From CAUZIB01 sp963663925 (GTDB taxonomy: Bacteria > Acidobacteriota > Vicinamibacteria > Vicinamibacterales > UBA8438): 64,000 nt of DNA. Position numbers and translations under genes: made by a program. Positions 18,477-26,651 of the stretch are shown here, in pieces; the first letter of the stretch is position 1, and every line of letters starts with the position of its first letter. Location: positions 620,001 to 684,000 of the forward strand of contig OZ250139.1 of NCBI GenBank assembly GCA_965237405.1, given 5' to 3'. The notes beneath the pieces were generated by a model that was not told where the DNA came from, made no database searches, and was given only the letters and a program-made list of their open reading frames with translations.

Positions 18477-19706
18477 ATGTTCGCCATGTCTAAGCTCGCG
18501 ACAGCTCAGCGAACCCACGGTTTCACCGAGTCGGTTATTCGAGAAATGACACGGCTGTGCAATGACCACGATGGGGTCAACTTGTCCCAGGGGTTTCCAG
18601 ATTTTCCCGCCCCCGATTCGGTCAAGCACGCGGCCTGCCAAGCCGTCCGAAACGACATCAACCAATACGCGGTAACGTGGGGCGACCCGGAGCTGCGCTG
18701 CGCGATCGCTCGAGAGTTTACTCGTCGATACGACGTGCCGGTTGACCCGGATGAGCATGTTACCGTCTGCTGCGGGTCGACCGAAGCGATGATGTCGACG
18801 CTGCTGGCGGCGGTCGACCCTGGCGACGAGGTCGTCGTCTTCGAGCCCTTCTACGAGAACTACGGCCCTGACGTGGTTCTCGCCGGCGCGACGCCTCGAT
18901 ACGTCACGCTTCACGAGCCCGATTGGACGTTCGATCCGGATCAGCTGGTCGCGGCCTTCAATGCGCGCACCAAGGCCGTCATCGTCAACACGCCCAACAA
19001 TCCGACTGGTAAGGTGTTCACGTTGGAGGAGCTGCGTCTAATTGCCGACCTGTGCCGGCGATGGGGTGCGCTCGCGGTCACCGATGAGATCTACGAGCAC
19101 ATCATTTATGACGGAGCTACCCATGTGCCGATGGCCTCGATTGAGGGGATGGCGGATCAGACGGTGACGATCAATAGTCTGTCGAAGACGTACAGCGTGA
19201 CCGGCTGGCGTGTCGGCTGGGCGGTCTCGCCGGCCTGGCTGACGGGCGCGATCCGCAAGGTCCACGACTTCCTGACGGTTGGCGCTGCGGCGCCGCTCCA
19301 GACCGCCGGCGCTGCGGCGCTGTCACTGCCCGACGCGTATTATGCGGAGGTGGCGGCGGCCTACGGGCGGCGGCGGGACTTGCTACTGGAGATTCTTGAG
19401 CGGAATCGGTTCAGGTGCTATCGGCCGCGGGGCGCGTACTACATTATGGCCGACATCAGCCACTTCGGCATGGGTAATGATGTGGCGTTCGCACGTCATC
19501 TCGTGGAGGAGGTCGGGGTGGCCGTCGTGCCGGCGAGCAGCTTCTACCACGATCCCGCACTTGGAAGCACAAAGGTGAGGTTTTGTTTCTGTAAGCGCGA
19601 TGACACTTTGCGCGAGGCAGGTCGCCGTCTTCGTCAGAATCTGAAGGCGCTCGAGAAATGGACACCGTTGACGCGGAGGTCACCGCTGTCGAGATCGAGG
19701 AGATAG
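18477..19706 (+). CDS. Class I/II PLP-dependent aminotransferase
   Basis: A 409-residue fold-type I aminotransferase close to the aspartate/kynurenine aminotransferase-like group. Marks: SQGFPDFPAP, QYAVTWGDPELR, NTPNNPTGKVF, DEIYEHIIYDG, the PLP-binding Lys in INSLSKTYSVTGWRVGW, and the carboxylate-binding Arg in TKVRFCFCKRDD. ATG 18477 and ATG 18486 are both possible starts; neither has a strong ribosome site. The last 15 residues (Arg/Ser/Pro-rich) extend past the usual end and may be read-through into former intergenic DNA. The exact amino donor cannot be read from sequence. Confidence 0.92.
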   Translation: MFAMSKLATAQRTHGFTESVIREMTRLCNDHDGVNLSQGFPDFPAPDSVKHAACQAVRNDINQYAVTWGDPELRCAIAREFTRRYDVPVDPDEHVTVCCGSTEAMMSTLLAAVDPGDEVVVFEPFYENYGPDVVLAGATPRYVTLHEPDWTFDPDQLVAAFNARTKAVIVNTPNNPTGKVFTLEELRLIADLCRRWGALAVTDEIYEHIIYDGATHVPMASIEGMADQTVTINSLSKTYSVTGWRVGWAVSPAWLTGAIRKVHDFLTVGAAAPLQTAGAAALSLPDAYYAEVAAAYGRRRDLLLEILERNRFRCYRPRGAYYIMADISHFGMGNDVAFARHLVEEVGVAVVPASSFYHDPALGSTKVRFCFCKRDDTLREAGRRLRQNLKALEKWTPLTRRSPLSRSRR

Positions 19707-19825
19707 CTCAGGTCCACGGATCGGTACCAGGCGTTGACCCAAACGACTGAGTTACATTTTCCCGCACCGTAGGCGTCGATATCCACCAGTTGCACGTCGT
19801 AGTTCTCGACCAAATTCGATGGCAT
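19634..19825 (-). other. Possible small ORF or relic between aminotransferase and thiL
   Basis: A 63-codon minus-strand frame overlaps the end of the aminotransferase. Its central part (VDIDAYGAGKCNSVVWVNAW then YRSVDLSYLLDLDSGDLRVN) looks protein-like rather than a random shadow. No ribosome site or family is recognised. It may be the surviving piece of a deleted gene. Confidence 0.2.
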
Positions 19826-19838
19826 CGTGGGTTCGCTC

Positions 19839-20885
19839 TCATCCTGCCTTCTGCCTTCTACCTTTTATCTTCTCGCGAAAGTGCCCGAATCCATCGGGTA
19901 GCTCCTCGTCCCGATCGCCGCGCCGCAACAGAACCGCCTGGTCCTTGGTGACCTGCCCGATGCGTGTAACGGGCACCGCGCCCGAGCGTCGGCGCACTGC
20001 GGTTATCCGTCGAGCAAACGATGGCGGAGCCGTAAAGAGAAGCTCGTAATCTTCTCCGCCCTCCACCGCGGCCGCGACTGGATCGACACCGGACGCCCTG
20101 AAGAATTGCGTGGCTTCAGGGGCAATCGGGAGCTGCTCGGCATACAGCACTGCACCGACCGAGCTGGCGGTCGTCAACTGCCGAACGCCATCGGCGAGTC
20201 CGTCGCTCAGGTCGATGCACGCCCGCGCCGCCCGATTCCGTCCAAGCTGATTCCCCAGTCGGACTCTGGGCTGAGGGCGTAGGTATCGTTCCCGACTGGC
20301 GCTGAACGCGTCGGAAGGGTGTTCGCGCTTGGTTTCTGTCTGCAGCCAGGCTAATCCAGCGGCGGCACCCCCGAGCTCGCCGCTCACGTACAGGTCGTCG
20401 CCAGGCCTAGCACCGTGTCGTGAAAGCACCCGGCGTCGCTTAGCGCTGCCCATGACCGTGACTTCGATGAACAACGGATGGGGCGAACGGGTGACGTTGC
20501 CGCCGACCACGTCGACGCGGTGCACATGTGCGAGACCAAGGAAGCCATCAAGAAACGCATCGAGATCATCGACCGCCAGCGAATCTGGCATGGCCAGCGA
20601 GATCAGGGCGTGTCGGGGGATTGCGCCCATAGCCGCTAAGTCGCTGAGGCTGACGGCAAGGGCCTTGTGGCCCACGGCCTCCATAGGCGTGAAGGTGCGG
20701 TCGAAATGCACCTCCTCGACCAGCGTGTCGGTCGTCACGACACCCAGGGTGTTGCGGTCCGGCTTGAGGACGGCGGCGTCGTCCCCTATACCGAGAACTA
20801 CTTCGTCGGATACAGGCGGTACCCGCGCCAGAATCTTTTCGATGACGGCATGTTCGCCGATGTCGGCGACGGTCTGGTCTTTCAC
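19839..20885 (-). CDS. thiL: Thiamine-monophosphate kinase
   Basis: A 348-residue ATP-dependent kinase that makes thiamine diphosphate from thiamine phosphate. ThiL marks in order: VVLGIGDDAAVL, TTDTLVEEVHFD, KALAVSLSDLAAMGA, VVGGNVTRS, the substrate-domain IDLSDGLADGVRQL, and AVEGGEDYELLFT. Length matches the family (320-350). The last dozen residues are basic and probably read-through into A/G-rich DNA at 19846-19876. It starts 24 bases after the truncated rny, an odd neighbour that suggests a deletion joined the two. Confidence 0.95.
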   Translation of the reverse strand: MKDQTVADIGEHAVIEKILARVPPVSDEVVLGIGDDAAVLKPDRNTLGVVTTDTLVEEVHFDRTFTPMEAVGHKALAVSLSDLAAMGAIPRHALISLAMPDSLAVDDLDAFLDGFLGLAHVHRVDVVGGNVTRSPHPLFIEVTVMGSAKRRRVLSRHGARPGDDLYVSGELGGAAAGLAWLQTETKREHPSDAFSASRERYLRPQPRVRLGNQLGRNRAARACIDLSDGLADGVRQLTTASSVGAVLYAEQLPIAPEATQFFRASGVDPVAAAVEGGEDYELLFTAPPSFARRITAVRRRSGAVPVTRIGQVTKDQAVLLRRGDRDEELPDGFGHFREKIKGRRQKAG

Positions 20886-20908
20886 AAGAATGCGGTTCGG
20901 TCGTGAGT

Positions 20909-21229
20909 CTAGCGTGCGTAGTCGATCGAGCGCTGCTGCTCGTCTAGCTGCTTCTTGACCGCCGCGACCTCCATGTGCCTGGTTAGTATCTGCGCCTCGG
21001 TTTGTCGGCGAACCTCATGGGCTTCTTCTTTCGCAGCCAGCGCCACTTCCTTACGCTGGCCGTTGGCTGCGCGCTTGGCCTCTTGGAGGATGCTCTGGGC
21101 TTGCTCCTCCGCCCGACCAACGATCTGGGAGGCAAGGCGTTTACGCGTAGCAAGCCAGATGAGAAAGATGGCCAACCCCGTTAGGAGGGCTACGAAAAAG
21201 CCGACCGATCCGTCGAAGATCTGGCTCAT
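20909..21229 (-). pseudogene. rny: Ribonuclease Y, N-terminal fragment
   Basis: The start MSQIFDG at 21229 gives 106 residues: an N-terminal membrane helix (VGFFVALLTGLAIFLIWLA) followed by the charged coiled coil of RNase Y (EEQAQSILQEAKR, KEEAHEVRRQTEAQIL). It ends in TAG at 20909 where about 400 more residues, holding the KH and HD nuclease domains, are expected. The position after zapA and 6S RNA is the usual one for rny. A truncated peptide could still be made but would lack nuclease activity. An intact copy elsewhere cannot be excluded. Confidence 0.75.
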
Positions 21230-21299
21230 GCGCGAGACCTGACACACACCCGGCGGCATCCACAGTCCCGCGAGGGGAGGACGTCACGAGAGCACGACG

Positions 21300-21480
21300 G
21301 TTTAAGAGAAGCCCCGCGTTGCCGTGTGGGGAGGTCGTATGAACCTGCTTATAGCAGGTGGAGCCGCTAGGTGAGCTTCGCTTCAGGCTTCCTCACTCGA
21401 AGGCATGCACACCGCGAAGCGTCGCAGCCCGCTTCGATATAACGTTGGCTCAAACGAGCCTCCGAACCATCACGTACATT
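21300..21480 (-). ncRNA. ssrS: Probable 6S RNA
   Basis: The gap between zapA and rny is the standard site of ssrS in many bacteria. On the minus strand a closing stem can form between GGAGGCTCG (near 21463-21455) and CGACCTCC (near 21337-21330). The internal segment GCATGCCTTCGAGTGAGGAA followed by GCCTGAAGCG resembles the conserved side of the E. coli 6S bubble (GCAUGCUCGG, GAGAAGCCUUAAAACUGCG), and a second hairpin (ACCTGCTATAAGCAGGT) is present. Exact ends are uncertain. 6S RNA binds sigma-70 RNA polymerase in stationary phase. Confidence 0.55.
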
Positions 21481-21504
21481 GCAGGGAATTGTCATGTCAC
21501 ACGT

Positions 21505-21528
21505 CAGAAAAGCCCCCCTCAAGGGGCG
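21505..21528 (-). terminator. Rho-independent terminator after zapA
   Basis: On the minus strand GCCCC TTGA GGGGGGC is followed by TTTTC, a short GC hairpin with a T-run, about 85 bases after the zapA stop and just before the probable 6S RNA. It would separate the pheST-zapA transcript from ssrS. Confidence 0.6.
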
Positions 21529-21612
21529 AGTCGCAACAATCTCAGACACACACCAGAAACACTACGACCACAATCTTAGCGTAAAACGACTCATCAGAGA
21601 TCAGGAACGGTT

Positions 21613-21933
21613 TTAGACCGGGTCCGGTAGGTTCGGTCGGTCGGCGAGGGCACGGTCGACGAGCTGCTCCAGCTCAAGTGTGATGCGGGTGACGTCCGGG
21701 GACGTTCGCCCGCCGGCGTGCCGATATCGAAAGTATTCATCCGCAATGTTGAGCGCCGCCAGAACGGTGACGTGCACCGAATCGGCGCCAGCGGTGCTGT
21801 CGGCGGCGAATTGCATTTTCTGGTCAACGTATGTCGCCAGCTCGTTCACATACGCGGTGTTAAGGGAGCTACGGATGGGATAGCGTTGCCCCAAGATCTC
21901 GACCGTGACGACGGTGCCAGTCTCTCCGCTCAT
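21613..21933 (-). CDS. zapA: Cell division protein ZapA
   Basis: A 106-residue FtsZ-ring associated protein. The N-terminal beta-hairpin block VVTVEILGQRYPIRSS is followed by YVNELATYVDQKMQ and the long alpha-helix LAALNIADEYFRYR, as in ZapA, which bundles FtsZ filaments as a tetramer. It follows an 89-residue coiled-coil gene by eight bases and pheT before that. Synteny with ssrS and rny downstream supports the call. Confidence 0.92.
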   Translation of the reverse strand: MSGETGTVVTVEILGQRYPIRSSLNTAYVNELATYVDQKMQFAADSTAGADSVHVTVLAALNIADEYFRYRHAGGRTSPDVTRITLELEQLVDRALADRPNLPDPV

Positions 21934-21941
21934 GGTGCCTC

Positions 21942-22211
21942 CTACACCTTCATGGCATCGAGCTGTTCGAGCATTTCAGTGACCCGTGTTCGAATCTGGT
22001 CACGCTCGGCTTGTAGCCCGGAAAGACCGGCACCGGTGCGGTCCGCGTCATCCAATTGGGCTCGAAGACGGTCGACATCCTGATTCAGTCGGCGATTGTT
22101 CTCAGTGGTCTGACTTAGCTCGTTTCGGGTGCGGTCGAGCAACACGATGAGACTCTTGACCTTTTCGGCGAGACGCTCGATGTGGTCCACATCGATGGTG
22201 TGTGCGGACAT
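21942..22211 (-). CDS. Short coiled-coil protein (ZapB-like position)
   Basis: The chosen start is ATG 22211 (MSAHTIDVDHIERL); the frame upstream overlaps pheT and looks non-coding. The 89 residues form one continuous heptad coiled coil (EKVKSLIVLLDRTRNEL, RRLNQDVDRLRAQLDD, ERDQIRTRVTEMLEQL). A small coiled-coil gene between pheT and zapA is frequent in related genomes and is often taken as a ZapB-type partner of ZapA. Sequence alone supports only the coiled coil. Confidence 0.75.
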   Translation of the reverse strand: MSAHTIDVDHIERLAEKVKSLIVLLDRTRNELSQTTENNRRLNQDVDRLRAQLDDADRTGAGLSGLQAERDQIRTRVTEMLEQLDAMKV

Positions 22212-22230
22212 GTCCAACCTTTGAACTAAA

Positions 22231-24327
22231 TTATCGTAACTTGGCTCCGTGCTGTTGTTCGAGTACCGCGACGATCGCATCGACCGACGTCTGGACCTCG
22301 GCGTCAGTGAGCGTGCGATCGGGCGCGCGGAACGTGAGATGGAGTGCAAGGCTTACACGGTCGTCTGGCACTCCCTGTCCCTCATAGCGGTCGAACTCTC
22401 GAACACTTACCAGTGTCTCGGGCGCGGTGCCTTGGATCGTGTCACGAACGGTGGCGGCAGGCAAGGCGGCGTCGACCAGCAGCGCGAGATCTCGGACGAT
22501 CGACGGGTGTCGTGGCACTGGTGTGGCCCTGAAGTTACGGCGATCGGCCGAGACCGATTCGAGTGCTGCGAGGTTTAGCTCCGCCACATATACCGCATCA
22601 CCCGAGGCGGGCATACCACGCGCCTCGGCGATCGCAGGGGACAGCTGTCCTAGGTAACCGAGGTCACGACCCTCGGCGGAGATGACTGCAGACCGTCCAT
22701 CCACCAACGCTGGGTGGGTCGTGCGGTCGATGACCGGCGTGACCCCGAGCGTGTCACATGCTCGTTCAACAACACCTTTGATATCGAATAGGTCGACCCC
22801 GCGGTCCGAGGCACTCCAATGCTCCGGCAGTCCGCCTCCCGTCACTGCGATCGCAAAGCCATCGGTTTCGCCGTGATGACGATCAAAACGCCGCCCGATC
22901 TCAAACAACCGAACGTCGCTGGCCTCGCGCCGCCGATTTCGGATGAGCGAGTCGATAAGGCCTGGTAGAAGCGATGGTCGCAGCACTGCGAACTTTTCAG
23001 AGAGTGGGTTTACGATCGCGACGATGTCGGTTTCGCTCGAAACGAAGGGTATCGCCGCGGCGGTTTCGATGAAGCCGTACGTGATGGCCTCTGAGAATCC
23101 GGCCGCAGTCAGTACCCGCCGGAGGAGAGTCTGCCGCCGATGCCAGTCGCTCCGAGCCGCGGGTGCGCGAAGCAGCGCTGGGAAGGACGATGACAAGCGG
23201 TCGTAGCCAAAGTGCCTGGCAACTTCTTCAATGAGATCAATCTCGCGACTGACGTCGACGCGAAACGATGGAATCTTGACCTGCCAGCTGTCGCGGCGGT
23301 TGTGAGCACCGACTGCCGCGGCGGCAGATGACCCATTGGTGACAGTGAACCCTAGTCGGTCGAGTGTCTGAGATATAAACGCGCGTTCGACTGACACGCC
23401 GAGCACGCGGCCGATTCGTTCGTAACGGAGTTCCACGGTCGGGCGTTCGGTCGGGCGGGGATACCGATCGAGGATCGCGCCACTCACCTGACCGGCGCCG
23501 GTCTGGGCGAGCAACTCGAGTGCGCGTCGCATGGCAATGGGTGGGGCCTCAACGTCGACTCCACGCTCGAAGCGGTACGAGGCATCGGTCGAAAGCGCGA
23601 GACGTTTGCCGGTTTTGCGGACCGAGGTCGGATGGAAGTACGCGCTTTCCAGCGCTACCCGTTGCGACGAGCCAGTGACTTCCGACTCGGCTCCGCCCAT
23701 TACACCGGCGATCGCCTGCGGGTGCTTCGCATCGGCAATCACTAGCATGTCCGATTCGAGGGTGCGATTCTGGCCGTCAAGCGTCCGAACGGTCTCGCCG
23801 GTGGTGGCCCGTCGAACTTTCAACGAGGATTCGGCGAGCATGGCGAGATCGAACGCGTGCATTGGGTGACCGAGCTCGAGCATCACGTAGTTCGTGATGT
23901 CGACAACGTTGTTGATCGGTCGAACACCCGCAGCCTCAAGGCGCGCCGCTAGCCACGCCGGCGACGGTCCAAGCGTGACGTCGGCCACGGCCGAGACATA
24001 TCGGTGGCAAAGATCCGGTGCGTCGATAACGACCGCGATTTCGGTTTCTCCATCGGTCTCTGATAGCGACAGGACTTTCGGTAGTCGGAGGTCGGTGTCA
24101 TAGACCGTGGAAACCTCGCGCGCGATGCCCAGCAACCCCAGGCAGTCGGGCCGGTTGGTCGTGATCTCCAGGTCTAGGACGGCGTCCTCACCGTCGGCTT
24201 GAACCGCTGCGGGGGGCGGCTCGACGGCCGACACTTCGAACCCGCGCATGGTGAGGACGTCGGCGAGCTCTTGGACGCTGACGTCAAACGTGACGAAGTC
24301 ACGAAGCCACGAAACGAGAACTCTCAA
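22231..24327 (-). CDS. pheT: Phenylalanine-tRNA ligase beta subunit
   Basis: A 698-residue subunit that pairs with PheS to charge tRNA-Phe. The usual N-terminal B1 region is present (LEITTNRPDCLGLLGIAREV, GHPMHAFDLAML). It is followed by the B3/B4 editing domain, the B5 and catalytic-like domains, and the C-terminal anticodon-binding FDX-ACB domain (VREFDRYEGQGVPDDRVSLA). The inserted OB-fold tRNA-binding domain of the 795-residue E. coli form is missing, a known short form. The start overlaps the pheS stop by four bases, so the two are coupled. Confidence 0.96.
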   Translation of the reverse strand: MRVLVSWLRDFVTFDVSVQELADVLTMRGFEVSAVEPPPAAVQADGEDAVLDLEITTNRPDCLGLLGIAREVSTVYDTDLRLPKVLSLSETDGETEIAVVIDAPDLCHRYVSAVADVTLGPSPAWLAARLEAAGVRPINNVVDITNYVMLELGHPMHAFDLAMLAESSLKVRRATTGETVRTLDGQNRTLESDMLVIADAKHPQAIAGVMGGAESEVTGSSQRVALESAYFHPTSVRKTGKRLALSTDASYRFERGVDVEAPPIAMRRALELLAQTGAGQVSGAILDRYPRPTERPTVELRYERIGRVLGVSVERAFISQTLDRLGFTVTNGSSAAAAVGAHNRRDSWQVKIPSFRVDVSREIDLIEEVARHFGYDRLSSSFPALLRAPAARSDWHRRQTLLRRVLTAAGFSEAITYGFIETAAAIPFVSSETDIVAIVNPLSEKFAVLRPSLLPGLIDSLIRNRRREASDVRLFEIGRRFDRHHGETDGFAIAVTGGGLPEHWSASDRGVDLFDIKGVVERACDTLGVTPVIDRTTHPALVDGRSAVISAEGRDLGYLGQLSPAIAEARGMPASGDAVYVAELNLAALESVSADRRNFRATPVPRHPSIVRDLALLVDAALPAATVRDTIQGTAPETLVSVREFDRYEGQGVPDDRVSLALHLTFRAPDRTLTDAEVQTSVDAIVAVLEQQHGAKLR

Positions 24328-25379
24328 AGGGCAAACTGCTCCAGGAGGCGGAGGTCGTTGTCGTAGAACAAGCGAATGTCTTCAACCTGATACTTCAATA
24401 AGGCTACCCGATCGATGCCGACCCCGAATGCCCATCCGGTATAGCGTTCTGGATCATATCCGACGGCCTCGAATACTGCGGGGTGCACCATTCCACTACC
24501 GAGGATCTCAAGCCAGCCCGTCTTCTTGCAGACGGGACACCCGTTTCCCTTGCAAAACACGCACGTAATGAACACCTCGGCACTCGGTTCGGTATACGGG
24601 AAGAAGCTCGGTCGAAACATCACCTGGATGTCGGGGTCGAAGAGCTGCCGGAGGAAGTACTCGAGCGTGCCCTTGAGGTGGGCCATCGAGATGTCCTCGC
24701 CTACGAGTAGTCCCTCCACCTGCTGAAACATCGGCGAGTGGGTGAGGTCTGGTGTATCGCGTCGATACACGACGCCGGGCGCGATGATCCGGACGGGCGG
24801 CTTGTGCTGCTCCATGTAACGGATTTGCATGCCCGATGTGTGGGTCCGCAACAGCGTGGCGGCTCGTTCGTCGCCGTCGGCCACCGAGAGTCCCTCCGCT
24901 AGGTACAAGGTGTCCTGCATGTCACGGGCTGGATGTTCGGCCGGCATGTTGAGCGCTTCGAAGTTGTGGTAGTCGTCTTCAGCTTCCGGGCCCTGCAGAA
25001 TCTCGAAGCCAATCGATCCGAAGATGGCCTCGATTTCCTCTCGCAGCGTCGTCAGTGGGTGACAGTGGCCAAGTCGGACGGTTCGACCAGGAAGCGTCAC
25101 GTCCACGCCGCCGGCGGGCCCACGCCGATCGGCCAGCGCCTTGCGCCGATCGGCCAACGCCTGTTCGATCTCTTCCTTGAGGGCGTTCGCAGCCTGGCCG
25201 AGCACGCGTCGCTGGTCGGGCGGTACGCTGGCAACCTGCTTTAGTAGGATCGCGACGGTGCCGCGCTTGCGGCCTAGATAGCGGTTGCGGAGATCCTGGA
25301 GGTCGCGGTCGCTTGAGACAGCGTCGAGCTCGGCATTAAAGCCCGCTCGGAGTCGATCGATCTGAGAAGATTCAATCAT
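24324..25379 (-). CDS. pheS: Phenylalanine-tRNA ligase alpha subunit
   Basis: A 351-residue class II synthetase catalytic subunit. An N-terminal coiled coil precedes the catalytic core. The core has LGHCHPLT, FEILQGPEAEDDYHNFEALN, motif 2 around HTSGMQIRYME and FRPSFFPYTEPSAEV, the paired cysteines in CVFCKGNGCPVCKKTGW, and motif 3 GVGIDRVALLKY. It sits 21 bases downstream of rplT in the infC-rpmI-rplT-pheS order typical of many bacteria. Confidence 0.97.
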   Translation of the reverse strand: MIESSQIDRLRAGFNAELDAVSSDRDLQDLRNRYLGRKRGTVAILLKQVASVPPDQRRVLGQAANALKEEIEQALADRRKALADRRGPAGGVDVTLPGRTVRLGHCHPLTTLREEIEAIFGSIGFEILQGPEAEDDYHNFEALNMPAEHPARDMQDTLYLAEGLSVADGDERAATLLRTHTSGMQIRYMEQHKPPVRIIAPGVVYRRDTPDLTHSPMFQQVEGLLVGEDISMAHLKGTLEYFLRQLFDPDIQVMFRPSFFPYTEPSAEVFITCVFCKGNGCPVCKKTGWLEILGSGMVHPAVFEAVGYDPERYTGWAFGVGIDRVALLKYQVEDIRLFYDNDLRLLEQFAL

Positions 25380-25400
25380 CGCGAAGAATCGCGATGAACG

Positions 25401-25760
25401 TCAGCTCGCCCTCGCCTCTTTGGCCTGCGTGGCCAGGTGGGCGAACGCGTTCGGTTCATGCACGGCAAGGTCAGCCAGTAATTTCCGATCCAGACCGACT
25501 CCAGCGAGCTTGAGCCCGCTCATAAGCTGGCTGTAGCTCAACCCGTGCTCGCGGGCGGCCGCGTTAATTCGCACGATCCAGAGCCTGCGGAAATCGCGCT
25601 TCTTGAGGCGACGACCCACATAGGCGTAGGCGAGCGAAGTATCGATCGCCTCCTTCGCCGCGCGATACAGCTTGCTCTTTGTCTGGTAATAACCTTTCGC
25701 TCGCGCCAAGAGACGACGGCGCTTTCGCCGTCGCAACGGGCCGCGTTTGACTCGAGGCAT
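25401..25760 (-). CDS. rplT: 50S ribosomal protein L20
   Basis: A 119-residue protein with the highly basic L20 N-terminus (RVKRGPLRRRKRRRLLARAK), then YVGRRLKKRDFRRLWI and NAAAREHGLSYSQLM. L20 nucleates early 50S assembly and in several bacteria represses its own operon. Order infC-rpmI-rplT is intact here with spacings of about 26-30 bases. Confidence 0.97.
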   Translation of the reverse strand: MPRVKRGPLRRRKRRRLLARAKGYYQTKSKLYRAAKEAIDTSLAYAYVGRRLKKRDFRRLWIVRINAAAREHGLSYSQLMSGLKLAGVGLDRKLLADLAVHEPNAFAHLATQAKEARAS

Positions 25761-25789
25761 CGCTTCTCCTACCTACATTCTTGCTTTGT

Positions 25790-25987
25790 TCACTTGTATG
25801 GGATCATCTTTTCCAGCCGAGGTGCATCGGCTGCGGCGACGACCGTGGTGCCACGGAGGCCTCTGAGCCGCTTCGTCGTCTTGGTTGTCAGGATATGTCG
25901 CTTGAACGCCTTCGCGCGGGTGATCTTTCCTGAGCTCGTCTTGTTGAACCGCTTCGCTGCACCACGATGAGTCTTGATTTTGGGCAT
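25790..25987 (-). CDS. rpmI: 50S ribosomal protein L35
   Basis: A 65-residue protein with the L35 signature KTHRGAAKRFNKTSSGKI and a basic central stretch ending in ADAPRLEKMIPY. It lies between infC and rplT in the usual order. Confidence 0.97.
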   Translation of the reverse strand: MPKIKTHRGAAKRFNKTSSGKITRAKAFKRHILTTKTTKRLRGLRGTTVVAAADAPRLEKMIPYK

Positions 25988-26013
25988 CGTCAGTTTCCTA
26001 TTACAGCCTTCAC

Positions 26014-26571
26014 TTAGTGTCCCTTCTTCGACCCGCCCTTGCTCGACAAGATAGTGTGCATTTGGTTGCCTTCCATGCGAGGCACGGTCTCCTGCGTCGC
26101 TACCTCCGCGAGGTCATCAACGAGCCGGTCTAGAATGTGACGCCCGAACTCGGGGTGAGCAAGCTCGCGGCCCCGGAAGAAAATCGTGGCCTTAACTTTA
26201 TCGCCGTGGGTGAGAAATCGCTCCACGTGCTTTTTCTTGAACTGGTAATCGTGTTCGTCGACTTTCGGCCTAAACTTGATCTCCTTGATCTCGATGGTCT
26301 TCTGGTGCTTCTTCGCCTGTCGGGTGCGCTTCTGTTCTTCGTACTGGTAACGTCCGTGATCAGTAATCCGACACACCGGCGGTTGTGCCGTAGGGGACAC
26401 TTCGACGAGATCCAGATCCTTTTCCCGTGCAATGGCCAGACCTTGCTGCGGCGACATCACGCCGAGTTGCTGCCCGTCGTCATCGATCACCCGGATCTCT
26501 CGGACCCGAATTCGCTCGTTAATACGCGTACGGTTCTGGCGAAAGTCTCTGCGTGGACCTCGAAAAGTGAT
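26014..26571 (-). CDS. infC: Translation initiation factor IF-3, ATC start
   Basis: The first ATG-like start in frame would lose the conserved N-terminus. Reading upstream gives RTRINERIRVREIRVIDDDG, typical IF-3 sequence, back to ATC at 26571-26569, preceded by AGGAGG with a six-base spacer. No ATG, GTG or TTG occurs between, so ATC is the likely start. IF-3 genes in E. coli and other bacteria start with AUU, AUC or AUA, which lets IF-3 repress its own translation. The full product is 185 residues with the N-domain, basic linker (KRTRQAKKHQK) and C-domain (VKATIFFRGRELAHPE). Confidence 0.93.
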   Translation of the reverse strand: MTFRGPRRDFRQNRTRINERIRVREIRVIDDDGQQLGVMSPQQGLAIAREKDLDLVEVSPTAQPPVCRITDHGRYQYEEQKRTRQAKKHQKTIEIKEIKFRPKVDEHDYQFKKKHVERFLTHGDKVKATIFFRGRELAHPEFGRHILDRLVDDLAEVATQETVPRMEGNQMHTILSSKGGSKKGH

Positions 26572-26651
26572 ATCCAGCCTCCTAGAACGTTGTGAACGCT
26601 ACGGGCGACACCGAAGTGGCCCGGTCTGGCCGACCAAGTCGACCCTTAAGT

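Noticed and set aside
20909..20911. Read-through of the rny stop
   Set aside because: It is TAG, not TGA, and the following 24 bases lead straight into thiL with no KH or HD sequence.
26014..26490. IF-3 starting at the first available GTG/ATG
   Set aside because: It would remove the conserved NERIRVREIRV N-terminus; ATC with AGGAGG fits better.
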